Program-made: the position numbers and the translations under genes
Part shown: piece by piece, positions 15,701 through 27,625 of the stretch
Position numbering within the stretch: position 1 is the stretch's first letter
Layout of the letters: the number at the start of each line of letters is the position of its first letter
Assembly: GCA_001247695.2 (NCBI GenBank)
Contig: LGRX02029029.1
Coordinates: 1-64,000, forward strand
Length of the DNA: 64,000 bases
Source of the DNA: Cymbomonas tetramitiformis
Taxonomy: Eukaryota > Chlorophyta > Pyramimonadophyceae > Pyramimonadales > Pyramimonadaceae
Reading direction: 5' to 3'
Notes under the pieces: model-generated
What the model saw: the letters and a program-made list of their open reading frames with translations, nothing else
Database searches by the model: none
Told to the model about the DNA's origin: nothing

Positions 15701-18700
15701 GTCGGTCTGATGGCCCCGAGGGCGAACGCCCCTCCACGCCAACGCCTCACTCCTCATCCGCCCAACCTCGCTCCGTGGCGCCCTATCGCGGCGAACAAAT
15801 CAGCTTTCTAAGTTTGGCCGAGGTGTTGTCAGGCCCGAGGGCGGCCCGCGCACAAGTTGAGAGAAGCCGGCGCCACTGTGTCGAGAGGATGCCATGTGCA
15901 GAAAAATATGTTCGAGAGCCAAATGCCGTCGGATATCCAGATTACTGACTTGCAACTTGAGCCGTCGGATATCAAGCATCCCAATCACCATGCAGTTTCG
16001 CTAGCTAGGAGGGCTGGCCCGGGGGGGCGGAGGCAGGCGCGGTGCAGGGTTGAGCAGCGGGTGGGAAGCGGTACCGCAGGCGTGTGTTGATGGCGCCTGC
16101 GAGGGCCTCCAGGGAATGCGAGCAGATCTGACGGATGGTGGTGGAGGTCTCTCCCAGATCCTGCGGTCACAGCGTTGCATGCGGGATCACCCATAAGCCT
16201 ACGTGGCCTTCCCCACTGAAATCCAGCGAACATGCAGCCCCGCTTCTCCTTCTCCCATTTCGCCTGTAAGCTACGGTATGGGCAAGCGGGCAGCGGAGCA
16301 GAGACACAGCGCGGCCTACGGTCTCGTCATCGGCGTCATCGATCGGACGACGTGGTCCGGAAGCATGGGGCTTGCGTCAGCTGGACTGGAGGCAGGACAT
16401 ACACGATGCATGGCCGTGGTGAAGGATCGCTGGGAGGGTGACACCTGCAGGCAGGACTTCAGGCGCTCCTGCTCTGCCCCGGGGAAGGCCTCCGCTACAT
16501 AGCCTGCGCTCGCCTCCCCAGCAACCTCCCTCCCCGTTTGCTGAAACAATGCAACAGTGAGCCGCGACGAAATGTATATCATACATAATATAATAATGGA
16601 GATCGATATGTCGCTCCGATTAATCAAAATTGCTTGCCAGAAGGGGGGTGGAAGGGGGGTGTGATGCGTGCCAAATGAGATTGCGGATTCCTCCGAGGTC
16701 CTTCGATGGATGGATGTGAATTGAGATGGATGCAAATCACTTGATACAAATGGAATGGAGGGAAAACAAATTTAGGATGAGGCATTGCAGCTGAGGTAAG
16801 TCACTTGATGATGTGCTGTATTGACATATCGAACACGCGGCTGGTTTGTTCAATATGGGCACATCATGATGCATTCGGTTTTATATATCGAACTCGAATA
16901 TTTATAAAAAATTTAAAGAAGGCCCATCGGAAATCGTTGCTCCGCCTTCTGTCCACTGCCAGCACCCCTTTCTCCCTTGCTCTCCCATTTCTCTCCCCCC
17001 TCCCCTCCCCCGGGAGCGCTTCCTTTCTTGGAAATGCAACACTGCTGCAACACCCCTCTCCCCTACGGATCCTCTCGATCTCAATCAAAGCCCGTGCGAG
17101 TACTCCTGCATGAAATCTGGCTCTCTGAGAAAGCCTGATAAAGCCTGAGACGCGTGGCATCCCTTGCCTGTACTACCCCCCTCCCAGTGTCGCCCCCCCC
17201 CCTGCGGGAAGCACTGCGCATTAGACTGGCGCGCTTTCTGCACCCTTGATACCGCAGACACCACCGGCTGGGCCCAGCCACTCCAATATTCATGGGCTCC
17301 GTCGTGCAGCTGTCACATGCAGGCAAGTCACGAACTGTGTGTCAAGCCGCTGCTGCTGTGCGCGATGTCACATGCAGGCAAGTTGCAGATTATGTGCCAT
17401 GCTGCTGCTGTTGCTGTGCGCGATGTCACATGCAGGCAAGTCGCAGATTATGTGTCATGCTGCTGCTGCTGCGCGCGATGTCACATGCAGGCAAGTTGCG
17501 GATTATGTGGCATGCTGCTGCTGCTGTGCGCGATGTCACATGCAGGCAAGTCGCAGATTATGTGTCATGCTGCTGCTGCTGTGCGCGAAATCACATGCAG
17601 GCAAGTCGCAGATTATGTGTCATGCTGCTGCTGCTGCGCGCGATGTCGCATGCAGGCAAGTCGCAGATTATGTATCATGCTGCTGCTGCTGCGCGCGATG
17701 TCGGCAGCCTTGGGACGTCAGCGGCAGCCAGGGAGGTATTGACATGCTCGAGATGAGGGGAGAAGGTCCATACCCTCCAGCTCGCGCCGCAGTTTGATGA
17801 CGTAATCGGCGCTCACCTCTGATGGAAGGGCCGAGGGGAGGGGGCAGGGCCGTACCCTCCAGCTCGCGCCGCAGCTTGATGACGTAGTCAGCGCTCACCT
17901 CCGCACTGTTCAGCGCTACAGCAAACTCTATCCCCGGAACCCGCCCCTCCACAAGCGGAGCTGCGTCCTCCCCGGGGGCGGAGGCCGCCGCCGCCACCAG
18001 CTTGCCGGGGCCCACGCGAAGGTTGGCTTGCAGCGCGTCTCTGCGCACCTCCCCTCCCCTCCCCCTCCCTCTTGCCGCTCCGAGGCCCCCATACACTCCA
18101 CGTGGGGCACTCCAGGGGTGCGTCCAGCAGAATCTGCCGAGGAGCTGCGGTCAAGGCTGGCAGTTCTTCAGGCAGGATAAACAGCACCTGCCTGGTGTAC
18201 TGACCGCATACCCTCGGGAGGGTGCCAACTGCCCCCGGGGGAGGGAGGCGGGTAGGATAATCAACTTCTACTTAGTTCAATATACTCAGGCATGTTATCT
18301 AGCAGAATGTGTTAGAACTCACACACACAGTTGAATCATATTTAATCTCACAAAGTGTTTTTGAGTTACGCACATTGCTTATCAACAGTGTTGAGTTCCT
18401 GCTCAAAGCTGACCCTGTTACTCAGGCATAGCTTTCTATACTCCTACTTGCACTCTTGTGTTCTGTAACCAGATACTGTATACATCTTGAATTGATCTGC
18501 TGACTCTGCTGCAGTCCTTGTCATCATTGCTCTGTCTACATAAACACATAGTACTATACTCTGACTTCTTTCCAAACTGTCATCATTTCTCATAATTAGT
18601 CATTCTTTGCCAGCAGTGTTTAACACTGCATGAGAGTCTACTGTTTTCCTAGGGGGCGTCATGGACGGAAGAGCGGCAGGGTGAGGGGGCGTATCCCAAT

Positions 18701-21700
18701 CAGGCATGCCCTGTCAGCATCCTGGCCAGGGCTGGGGAGGGCCGCCACCTGTATGTGGAGCTGAGCGCGGTGTTCACGTTGTTCAGCCCGGCACAGATGC
18801 ACTGCGGGAACATCCCCCAATGGGCAACAGGGGAGGAGATGCGACAGGAGGGGTGCGTCAATGCTGAAGGTCATACTGCACAAGCAGCATACTGCACAGT
18901 GTCATACTGCAGCGCAGCATACTGCACAGTGTCATACTGCAGCGCAGCATAATACAAAGTGCCATACTGCAGCGCGGCATCATGCACAGTGTCATACTGC
19001 AGCGCAGTATCATGCACAGTGTCATACTGCAGCGCAGTACCATGCACAGTGTCATACTGCAGCGCAGTATCATGTGCAGCAGGGGCAATGGTGGAGACCA
19101 GGGCGCGCAAGCAGCAGCAGGGACTACAGCAGGGCTCTACCTGCACGGAGTTGGTGGTCAGTGAGCGGCGGGCACACTTCTGCAGAATGTAGAACACATC
19201 GTCCACCATAGATGAAGTGAGGCTTCCCATGGGGGTCTCGTCGATCCGGATGGCCTGCGATCGAGGGGGGTAGTGGGTAAGGATTGTGTCAGTGGGCCGG
19301 CAATTCGCAGTGAAGGTGCTCCGTGGCGCGCAGTGGAATGCCCAGCGCGGCGGCAAGCGGAGGCATGGGCGCAGGTCGAGGCACTCAGTCGGGCGCTCCG
19401 GGAAGATGTGGCAGGGTTGGGAAAGAAACGGGGAAGTCCACTGGGGCGCTGAGGCAAGTAGATCGTGCTTGTAGAAGGGGCGCTGAGGCGACTAGATCGT
19501 GCTTGCAGAAGGAGCGCTGAGGCGACTAGATCGTGCTTGTAGAAGGGGCGCTGAGGCGACTAGATCGTGCTTGTAGAAGGGGCGCTGAGGCGACTAGATC
19601 GTGCTTGCAGAAGGGGCGCTGAGGCGTTTGAAGAGGGTTGAGATGAACGAATCCCGCACATCGGGCAGTAGATGAACCCGACCCAGGGTGCAATATGATA
19701 GGGGGCGCACCATGCTGACATTCTCGGACATGTAGTATTCCTCCATGCTGATGTAGTATGCAGTCAGCTCGTCCACCACAAGCGTGAAGCTCCCGCTACG
19801 GAATTTGCTCTCAAGTGCCACCGGCGACATTGGCTGCTTCCCCCAAAATGCCCACCACTTCACACTGTTGCTACAGCCTTTAGCTTGAAGCATGCCTCCG
19901 CCCCACGGATCCTTCTATCCATGCGAGCGCCCTCCCCTACTTTGCTATCATCTTGCTCCTCTACATAACCCTATCGTTCCTCAGGTCACCCTTTTTCAGC
20001 TGACCCATTTTCAGGTCATCCCCTTCCTTATCACCTTGTGAGTCCCTTGTCCCCGCCTTCGTGCACCTTGCATGCGCCCCCATAGCCATGCCCCAAGCAG
20101 GGTGCCCCCTTGCTCGCCCTTCAGCACGTAGCGCCATGCCTCCGACGGTGCCAATAGTAAATGAGATCGGCAAGCAGTGCTGAAAGCGTCAGCACAGGGG
20201 AGCTCGAGCATATCGCAGGGCAGCGGGTGAGACCAAGCACATCACCGGGATAAAAGGAGGAGCAACGGAGGACGGTCACACCACAGTGACGTAAGCCCAC
20301 TGAGAGAGAGAGAGAGAGAGAGAGAGATGGATTGGTCGCATTTTCCAAAGGAAATGCACCGAAAGGGCGCCAGTATGCAGATGCCCCTAGATCCGGCTCC
20401 CCGACTGGCTCATCATCTCCAGCGCTCCTGGCCACTGCGCGCTCATTCTGACGTGAACAGTGCAAAATGAATACGAGCCGGCATGCGCGTTTAAAGCTCA
20501 CCGAGGAGTGGGGGTGAAAAGGCACACCACAGTGAGGCGCGAGGCGAGAGGGAGACCAGGCACACGGTGGCAACAGAAAAAAAGGAACGCGGCAGGCAGC
20601 CCTGAGCGCATTTCAGCAGCAGCAGCAACGAGCAGTGAGGGGGACCCACGAACATCGCCGTCAAGCAAGCGCAAAGAAGGGGAGGCCATCCATACCGTGG
20701 TGACAGAAGCAAGGACAGGATCCTTGATCTTGCCAATCATGAAGAGGGTGTACTCCTCGCTTCGCTGGCACAGCATCAGCAGCTCTTCTAAATACGACTC
20801 CACCTGTGCCTCCCCCGGCTCTCAGCAGCTCCAACGACTCCGGCAGTGCCTCCTCTTCGGCTCTTCGCGGGGTTCCTGCTCTGTGCCAGCAGGTGGGGCA
20901 AGCGGGTGCGGGGGGCACCTCGCGAGGATCTGGGGAGGATCCGCCGAGCGCCAGGCCCCGGTTCTGAATGTTGTCCGCCAGCCTCTTCAGCTCCCGGAAG
21001 TCCGCGAACCTGCACCTCAGGCAGTTTGGGGGAGGTGGGGACCGCATCGCTGGGTGAGCAGAGTGGCAGGTGTACCAAGCCAGTTGCCGGCTGCTGCGGC
21101 AGGAGAATACATCCAGGCGAAAAGCTCCACGCCGGCAGAGAAAAACTCAGCTGGGTGAGCACCGATCCTGAACTACAGCCACCACTTCCTGCCCTCGACA
21201 ACAGGCACCGCTCGAAACAGCCTCTCTGAGGGCCGCTGCGGCGCTCCTTGATAGCCGGTGAGACGCCGCTCCCTCCAGGCAGCTGACGGAACTCTCCCTG
21301 AGTGCCAAGGTGATGCCAGAGAGTCCCTGGCTGACTGTCATGCATTTCAAGTTTGGGAGACGCGCACTTTTTAAGCACGCTTGTGGCACGCGCGTCACAC
21401 TCCTCCTGCATGCTCTGGATGACTGTCAGCAAAGCACCCTCTCCGAAGCATTTCTGTGACCCCTCCCCTCCCCCCCCCTCCCCTCCGCGGGGCATTGTAA
21501 GCGCCAGGTTACAGTAATTACGCTCACCCAGTCCTCCTGCGCTGGACTGCCCTGGCGCCGGCGCTGGCGCACAGTAACCAAGATCGGTGCCCAGCATCGA
21601 ACCTTCCATACACCAAGCCCTCAAACGAAGGGGCACCTTGGCCTCAGCTCAACGGTTGGGGGCAACCACGAAACAAGGTCAAATCAGCTCCATGAAAACA

Positions 21701-24700
21701 CCGCGCGCCGCAGCCACACGAGTCGTGTACACACCTGCACCATCTCGACGTTGTCATCCACCGCGACCGCCAGGTCCTTGAAGAGATTGGTCAGCACCCC
21801 CACGAAGTCTGGCGCTGCTTCTTCCTCTTCGCCCCCGGCTCTTGTTCTGCAAACCCCCTCCCTTTCAGCCCCAATAAAAACTCGTTCCAGCTCTTTGAGC
21901 GGTGCCTCACGGGTTAGCGCCAAGTGGCTCTCGGCGGCGGCGGTAGCTCGCACACCTGACCCGGTCCGTGAGCGGCCCGAGGGCTCCTCCCGAGGTTCCA
22001 GGGCAACCAAATCCGCCTTAGAGCATGGAGGCCCCCTACTGACGGCAGCAGCCCAGAAACAAACCCCCGAGTATCGTGCATTGCGGCAGGTACGTCGGTC
22101 ATAGCCTGAGCTCCCGGGCGCGCATGGTCTTCGAGTGGGGCCAAGTATGGGCCGTTGGGAAAAGAGCTGCACACCGCTCAATGGATTCCTTCAAATGGTC
22201 AAAGTCCTCCTGCGCGCCCACACACACCGCGGTTAGCGCGGCTACTACAACCACTTCCGCCAGAACCTAAGATCCGCACCTCCCGCACAAAACAGGGCAG
22301 ACTGCGTGGTTTATAAGGGAGATGGGGCAAAATCCCTGGGAGCACGGGGCAGCACCCGCGTCATCCCCTAGGAGGGTACAGAGATAGGCGCTTAAATACG
22401 AGGGCCCCTTGGCTTTGACGTGCAGAAAGTCGAGCACACCTCACCAGTATAGCTGCATTACTCTGCATTCCCGGCCTGGGCTGTGCAGGCACTCACCTGC
22501 GCACGGCCGCCAACGAGGTCGCGAAGATAGCCGCAGAACGCCGCAAGGCCCTCCTCTGCAAGCCCGAGGGGGGGGAACCTGCGGCGCGCACACAACACCT
22601 CTTCACGGAGCAAGACGCCTGACTGCCCTCGTGGAACGCTAGTGGAGTTCTGTGTCTATTGTCGATGGTTGCGTGCGATTTGAGTCAATTGAGGCATTCC
22701 ATGCCCCATAACCCATACCCCATACCCCCAGACGCACACACCCCCAGACCCCTGCACCCGAGACTCCCGCCTCCGTAACGCACATCCTTCTTGCCACCTG
22801 CTGTCGTGTCTCTCCGTCAGTTCGTTTCCCTCCTTGTTCCCTGTGGACCTATGCGGCCCCTGCAGCAGCCTGGGGGGTTCCGTTCTCACAAGTCGTTCTA
22901 CCTGGCTGGTGTGAAAGCCGAGGAAGCCGCAGGTGCCCCCCGGGAGTTTGGGGGAAAATGGTTGGGCTGGCGCGCAGCTGAACGGCTGGAGAACACGCGC
23001 CAACTCAACACAGGTCACTCGTAGCTCGCCAACACAAGATATCTCGGAAAAAACAGGGGTCATTCACACCTTGACAAAGCGCAGGGCTGCCTTGTGACTC
23101 TTCCGCGGAGTTAGGGCGGCGGTGGGGTCACTTACACCTTGACAAAGCGCAGGGCTGCCTTGTAACTCTTCCGCGGAGATTAGGGGCGGTGGGGTCACCT
23201 GACGACAAAGCGCAGGGCTGCCTTGTGACTCTTCCGCGGAGATTAGGGCGGCGGTGGGGTCACCCACACCCCTGACAAAGCGCAGGGCTGCCTTGTAACT
23301 CTTCCAGCGGGTTAGAGGCGGCGGTGAGGTCGCACAGCTTGACAAGCGCAGGGCTGCTGTGACTCTTCCGGAGTTAGGGCGCGGTGGGGTCCACTTACAC
23401 CCTGACAAAGCGCGGGGCTGCCTTGTGACTCTTCCCGCGAGTTAGGGCGGCGGTGGGGTCTGCAGCTTGACAAGCGCAGGGCTGCCTTGTGACTCTTCCC
23501 TTGAGTTAGAGGCGGCGGTGAGGTCACTTACACCTGACAAGCGCAGGGCTGCCTTGTATTCCGCGGAGTTAGAGGCGGCCCAGTGGGGTCACCCACACCC
23601 TTGACAAAGCAGGGCTGCCTTGTGACTCTTCCGCGGAGTTAGAGACGGCGGTAGGGTCACTTACACCTTTGACAAAGCACAGGGCTGTGACTCTTCCGGA
23701 GTTAGAGCGGCGGTGGGGTCACCCCACACCTTGTCAAAGCGCAGGGCTGCCTTGTGACTCTTCCCGCGGAGTTAGAGAGCGGCGGTAGGGTCACTTACAC
23801 CTTGACATGCAGGCTGTGACTCTTCCGCGGAGTTAGGAGGCGGTGGTCACTTGGCCCAAGCAAAGCGCAGAGCTGCCTGCTGACTCTTCCGCGGATTCTG
23901 ACGACGGGTAAAGGTCACTACAGCTTGACAAAGCGCAGAACTGCTGTGACTCTTCCGGAGTTAGGGCAGCGGTAGGGTCACTTGCAGCTTGACAAGCGCA
24001 GGACTGCCCTTGTGACTGTTCCGCGGAGTTAGGAGCAGCGTCAGGGTCACTTACACCCCTGACAAAAGCGCAGAGGGCTGCCTTGTGACTCTTCCGCGGG
24101 TTGAGGCGGTGGGGTCACTTACACCCTGACAAAGCGCAGGGCTGCTTGTGACTCTTCCGCGGAGTTACGGCGGCGGTGGGGTCTCTTACAGCTTGACAAA
24201 GCGCAGGGCTGCCTTGTGACTCTTCCGCGGAGTTAGGGCAGCGGTAGGGTCACTTACAGCTTGACAAAGCGCAGGGCTGCCTTGTGACTCTTCTGCCGGG
24301 CCGCGTCCGCGAAGCGGCTTCGAACCACCTCCTGCTCCCGGGAACAACAGGGAGGGCCGTATCGGTCACCCGCTGTCCCGCTGTCAGCGCACTGCCGTTA
24401 GCAAGCGATATTGGCCGTCGTCTAAGAGGGAATAAAAGGCCAGGCCTCGGAGCGAGTGCTGGCGCCACCTCTGCCCGACGGGCGGGCCCGTCTGTCCTCA
24501 GCCGTCAAGTCCCGAGGCCGAAGCCGAGGCGTGTCTCCGAGCCCCAACACTCACAACGCGAAGACAAACACATTATGCACCCCACTGATCGGATATATAG
24601 ATACTTTCGTGTTTGAGCCTCCTTGAGCGCGCCGTCAGAGCTCGGGGTGTCTGCTTGGACTTGGCCATGATATGCAAGCCCCGTGGCTCATCTACAGGCG

Positions 24701-25976
24701 CACACGATTGGGCACGATTGCTGCCGAGGCGTTGCGTGAACTTCATGCTTGTGACAAAGTCTAAACAACGTGACTATAGGACACCGTGCAGATTGGGGGG
24801 CGCCCCGCTGTGAAGCAAGAAAGGAGGGAAACGCGAAAAGGGGACACCTCGAGCTGATCCCTGGTCTGTTTGAGCAGGTTGCGCTGTTCCTCGGCTTGCG
24901 CAAACTCCTCGCACGCGGTAGGCTGCCCGACGGTGGTTTCTTGCTTCTCGTCCAGACGAGAATCTGCGTACCAAGCCAAAGCAAGCGAAACGTGTCAGCA
25001 CGGAGCGCGCAGGTAAGTACGGCGACAGGTCATATACCTGTTCGGATAACACGTCACTCGCGTTACCGGGCCGGCCTGCAACACAGGTCTGCAGGATGAG
25101 TGATCGTACCAACACGTTTCAATTTTTCGGCTCTCAGGTGCAAACAATACGGTAAAGCGTTAGTATTCACGTTAAATTTTCTTGCCGATCTACAGTGCGC
25201 ACTTCAATAACTTGGACTAAACCAGAGGTCTTTGTAAACAAAGGTCGGGATAATGGAAGGTGTCGATGGGTCGACAAGAGGTACAGGGATCATCGGTATC
25301 ACCATCAAGCTCGAGGAACTTTTCGATATGGGCAGCAGCTTGCTCGAAGTCCTCTGCGGCCATGGCGGTTTGAAGGCCATCCACACAGTTGTTGCGGTCC
25401 ACAATTGCTGTGATGCGCGTTATCGTACTTTGAACGCGACTTTGAGCGAGGTCAAGCTCACGCACCTGGCCCAAAAATGTCATCAATTGCTATATGATTT
25501 CAAGGCATTGGAAATAGGAAGTATAAATTGACATCACGAGCAGGCCTTCTCCCGTTGACTCATGGAATGTGACGAAGAAAACCAGGCATATTCCACAGAT
25601 ATCGTGTGACGCTCACGTCAATCTTAGGCGGAGTTTCTTGAACAGAGTACCAAATATGAGAATCAACCATTTGGCGTCCTTCGCTATACACGCGTACCTT
25701 ACTGCTTACACGCTGAGCCATTACAGACGTGCCAGTGATGCTCGTGGTCATCTGTTCAGAATCTACTTTCAAGAGCTCCAGTACCTCGGATGATTTGTGC
25801 ACATCGACAAGCTTGATTTCTAAGTCCTGTTTGTGATCCAGCAGCTCATCGAGCTCGACCTCTATGCGACGCTCACGAGAAATTGTTTCTTGCAACAACT
25901 TGTTGATTGCTCCTAGATCTGTAAGGCTCTTGACCTCTTGAAGAGATAAGTGCGGACTCAAATTGACTTCCAGCAT
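12703..25976 (-). CDS. COG4: Conserved oligomeric Golgi complex subunit 4
   Basis: Subunit of the COG tether that guides retrograde vesicles at the Golgi. Twenty exons (minus): 25698-25976, 25303-25465, 24848-24963, 24258-24331, 22497-22578, 22175-22209, 21735-21846, 21368-21453, 20919-21009, 20696-20803, 19711-19833, 19141-19254, 18749-18801, 17856-18040, 16445-16503, 16075-16160, 15535-15706, 13634-13711, 13105-13242, 12703-12813. Phases agree at every join and give 2265 nt, 754 aa; human COG4 is 785 aa. Seen: an N-terminal coiled coil, [64 protein letters not shown] and the terminal [20 protein letters not shown]. The start ATG at 25976 precedes the first conserved helix. Exons as short as 35 nt occur. 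At least five introns carry minisatellites. One exon has a possible extra copy at 17774-17818. Confidence 0.95.
13797..15215. repeat. 19-bp minisatellite in COG4 intron 17
   Basis: Dozens of copies of a 19-bp unit, CTGCTGCCGTCTCGCCGCA, fill most of the intron between the exons at 15535-15706 and 13634-13711. The two ends (about 13806-13950 and 14540-15215) are nearly uniform. The middle is strongly diverged, as expected for an old core with newer homogenised flanks. Several long RRDGSSA- or [14 protein letters not shown] reading frames in this block are repeat artefacts. Confidence 0.92.
17300..17710. repeat. 57-bp minisatellite in COG4 intron 14
   Basis: About seven copies of a roughly 57-bp unit containing TCACATGCAGGCAAGTCGCA and a CTG triplet run. 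It lies between the exons at 17856-18040 and 16445-16503. The embedded (CTG)n varies from three to five triplets between copies. Confidence 0.9.
17774..17818 (-). other. Duplicated 45-nt exon copy in COG4 intron 14
   Basis: This is a near-identical copy of the last 45 nt of exon 14 (17856-18040), offset by 82 bp. It encodes [15 protein letters not shown]. It is bounded by CATCAG upstream and GG|GTATGG downstream, and it enters and leaves in phase 1. It could therefore be spliced in, adding 15 residues without changing frame. It differs from the parent at a few third positions and at the donor (GTATGG against GTACGG). Whether it is used is unknown. Confidence 0.7.
18870..19078. repeat. 30-bp minisatellite in COG4 intron 12
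   Basis: Seven copies of a 30-bp unit containing GTGTCATACTGCAGCGCAG lie between the exons at 19141-19254 and 18749-18801. Copies differ by one to three bases. Confidence 0.92.
19443..19626. repeat. 34-bp minisatellite in COG4 intron 11
   Basis: Five copies of a 34-bp unit containing GCGCTGAGGCGACTAGATCG follow one another almost without change in the intron between the exons at 19711-19833 and 19141-19254. Confidence 0.93.
20303..20328. repeat. (GA)n microsatellite in COG4 intron 10
   Basis: An uninterrupted run of about 12-13 GA dinucleotides within the intron between the exons at 20696-20803 and 19711-19833. Confidence 0.95.
23060..24257 (-). repeat. 18-copy array of exon 4 end plus 5' splice site, COG4 intron 4
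   Basis: Exon 4 ends with codons for [12 protein letters not shown] and a GTAAGT donor at 24257. Downstream of it in the gene are 18 tandem units of about 66 bp. Each begins with a recognisable copy of the last 35 or so exon bases (AGAGTCACAAGGCAGCCCTG and on), then the donor region and about 25 bp of intron. Roughly half keep the GTAAG core; others have GTGTGGGTGAC in its place. Units differ by many small indels, so most copies are out of frame. The array fills almost the whole intron before exon 5 (22497-22578). Confidence 0.92.
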
Positions 25977-26484
25977 TGCCCCTACTTCTTCAACGACTTA
26001 ATTCTTGGATGTTTTTAGCTTCTTTAGACAAGAATATACAGGTGTTGCTGTATATGAATGGATGCGATCTCCCCTCACTTGCGGTAGGCTCCGTGCTGTG
26101 GTGCTTTTTCGTTCTATCGTATGTTGTATCATGTTCGTTTCTATATTTTCGAGTGGACATGTCGATCGGATGTGCGCAGTCCAGTTCAGACGCGAGTTCA
26201 CCTGTCGAGTGAGGGGAAACCGGAGAGTTTCTCGAGCCTCGGGAATCGATCGAGATCGATGATCGCGGCTTGAGAAACTGAGGTGTCACTGTATCCTCGT
26301 CTCAGTCTTCTTGAGAAGCTATACGCGAGGATTGTTGGGTGGATTTCACCGCTCTTATCTGCCAGACCGAAGACCGCAGGAGACGATTTCCTCCGCTTGC
26401 GTTTCTATTGAGTTTTTGAAGCAGAAAAGAGATATCCGTCTTCGTACTGTGCAGAGCCTGAGGGCGTGAGCGTGAAGATATAAG
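25977..26484. promoter_or_regulatory. Shared upstream region of COG4 and the alpha/beta hydrolase
   Basis: The two start codons face away from each other across 508 bp, so both promoters must lie here. No classical TATA box or other motif could be assigned with confidence. The region is not repeated elsewhere in the window. Confidence 0.5.
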
Positions 26485-27625
26485 ATGACGAGATATCTGC
26501 AAAGATCCACACCGGATGGCGATTTTCGGCAAGCGTATTTGGTCTGTGGTGAAAATACCGTCGGGACACCTCTGATTATGGTTGGAGGCCTGACGCAGGT
26601 CAAACCTTCCCAGATCTCCGCGAATCGATACAGTCAGGATCTAGTAATAACATATCGGCTTTGCTGCTCTTAGCATAACAAGCTATTTCAGTCAATCCGT
26701 CCTAGCGCGTGTGTGTTCCTCTCACGCAAGAGACAGAAGAGGCCTGTCAGCGAAGAGCTAGCAGCTCATGTCGCGTCTTTTCGCGTCGACATATGTCACA
26801 CCCTATTCGTGCATGTTTCTACTGATGCTTAGGTTTTGTCGTGGTGACGTGCAGGTAAAGGAAGACTGGGGTACCTTCCCCAAGAATCTGGCGCTCGATA
26901 GGCCTGTGTTGGTGTTCGATAACAGAGGCATTGGCGAGAGTTATATCCCTCGTTCCGCCTCTGAGCACCTCGCATACGGCCCGTACACGATGGAGCAGAT
27001 GGCTGAGGATGTTCTATGTTTGGCCTCTCACCTTGGATGGAACCGCTTCCACTTGTTAGGGATAAGTATGGGGGGCATGATAGCACAGCGCACCGCTATA
27101 CTCGGACCAACCCGCATAGATAAGCTCGTGCTTCTTTGTACGACTGCGGATGGAACGCCGGAGCGCGGTAATGAGTTTCTGCAAAATCTCCTAAGTATCA
27201 CTGGGGACAACCTGCCCGATAAGCAGGAGGCTCTCCATCGTATGATGGTATGTTTATATAACGAAGAGTGGATCGCGTCGAATCCTGAGCATTTTGAACA
27301 GATACTCAAGGAGTACCCGCGACATCAGCGAGGTTCAAGGGCCATAATGGCTCAAATGAGGGGCATCGCGGAGCACCACATCACAGAAGATGAATTGCGG
27401 AGTATTACACAGCCCACCCTTATGATACATGGCGTGGACGATGCAGTTCTCAGCGTGAGAAAAGGGCAACATATTGCCCAATACATCCCTGATATTACAT
27501 TTCACGAGCTGCCAGCAACAGGGCATCAACTAATTGACATCGCCGAAAAGTATCTCTTCGAGAGGATCTCCGCATTTTTAAATAACGGGCGACGCCAAGT
27601 GCAACGGAGCATTAGCCGGTTATGA
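26485..27625 (+). CDS. Alpha/beta hydrolase fold protein
   Basis: Two exons, 26485-26598 and 26855-27625, joined in phase 0 (CAG|GTCAAA ... GTGCAG|GTA), encode 294 aa. Motifs in order: the oxyanion-hole loop IMVGGLTQ at the end of exon 1, FDNRGIGES, the nucleophile elbow GISMGG, the acid region in MIHGVDDAVLS and the catalytic histidine in ATGHQL. Ser-Asp-His is therefore complete. Esterases, lipases and haloperoxidase- or epoxide-hydrolase-like enzymes share this layout; the substrate cannot be read from sequence. No signal peptide or membrane segment was seen. The gene is head-to-head with COG4. The start at 26485 is the first in-frame ATG before the conserved strand. Confidence 0.9.

Noticed and set aside
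20788..21636. 282-codon minus-strand open frame
   Set aside because: It reads through two genuine COG4 exons and the introns between them; correct splicing gives the conserved protein instead.
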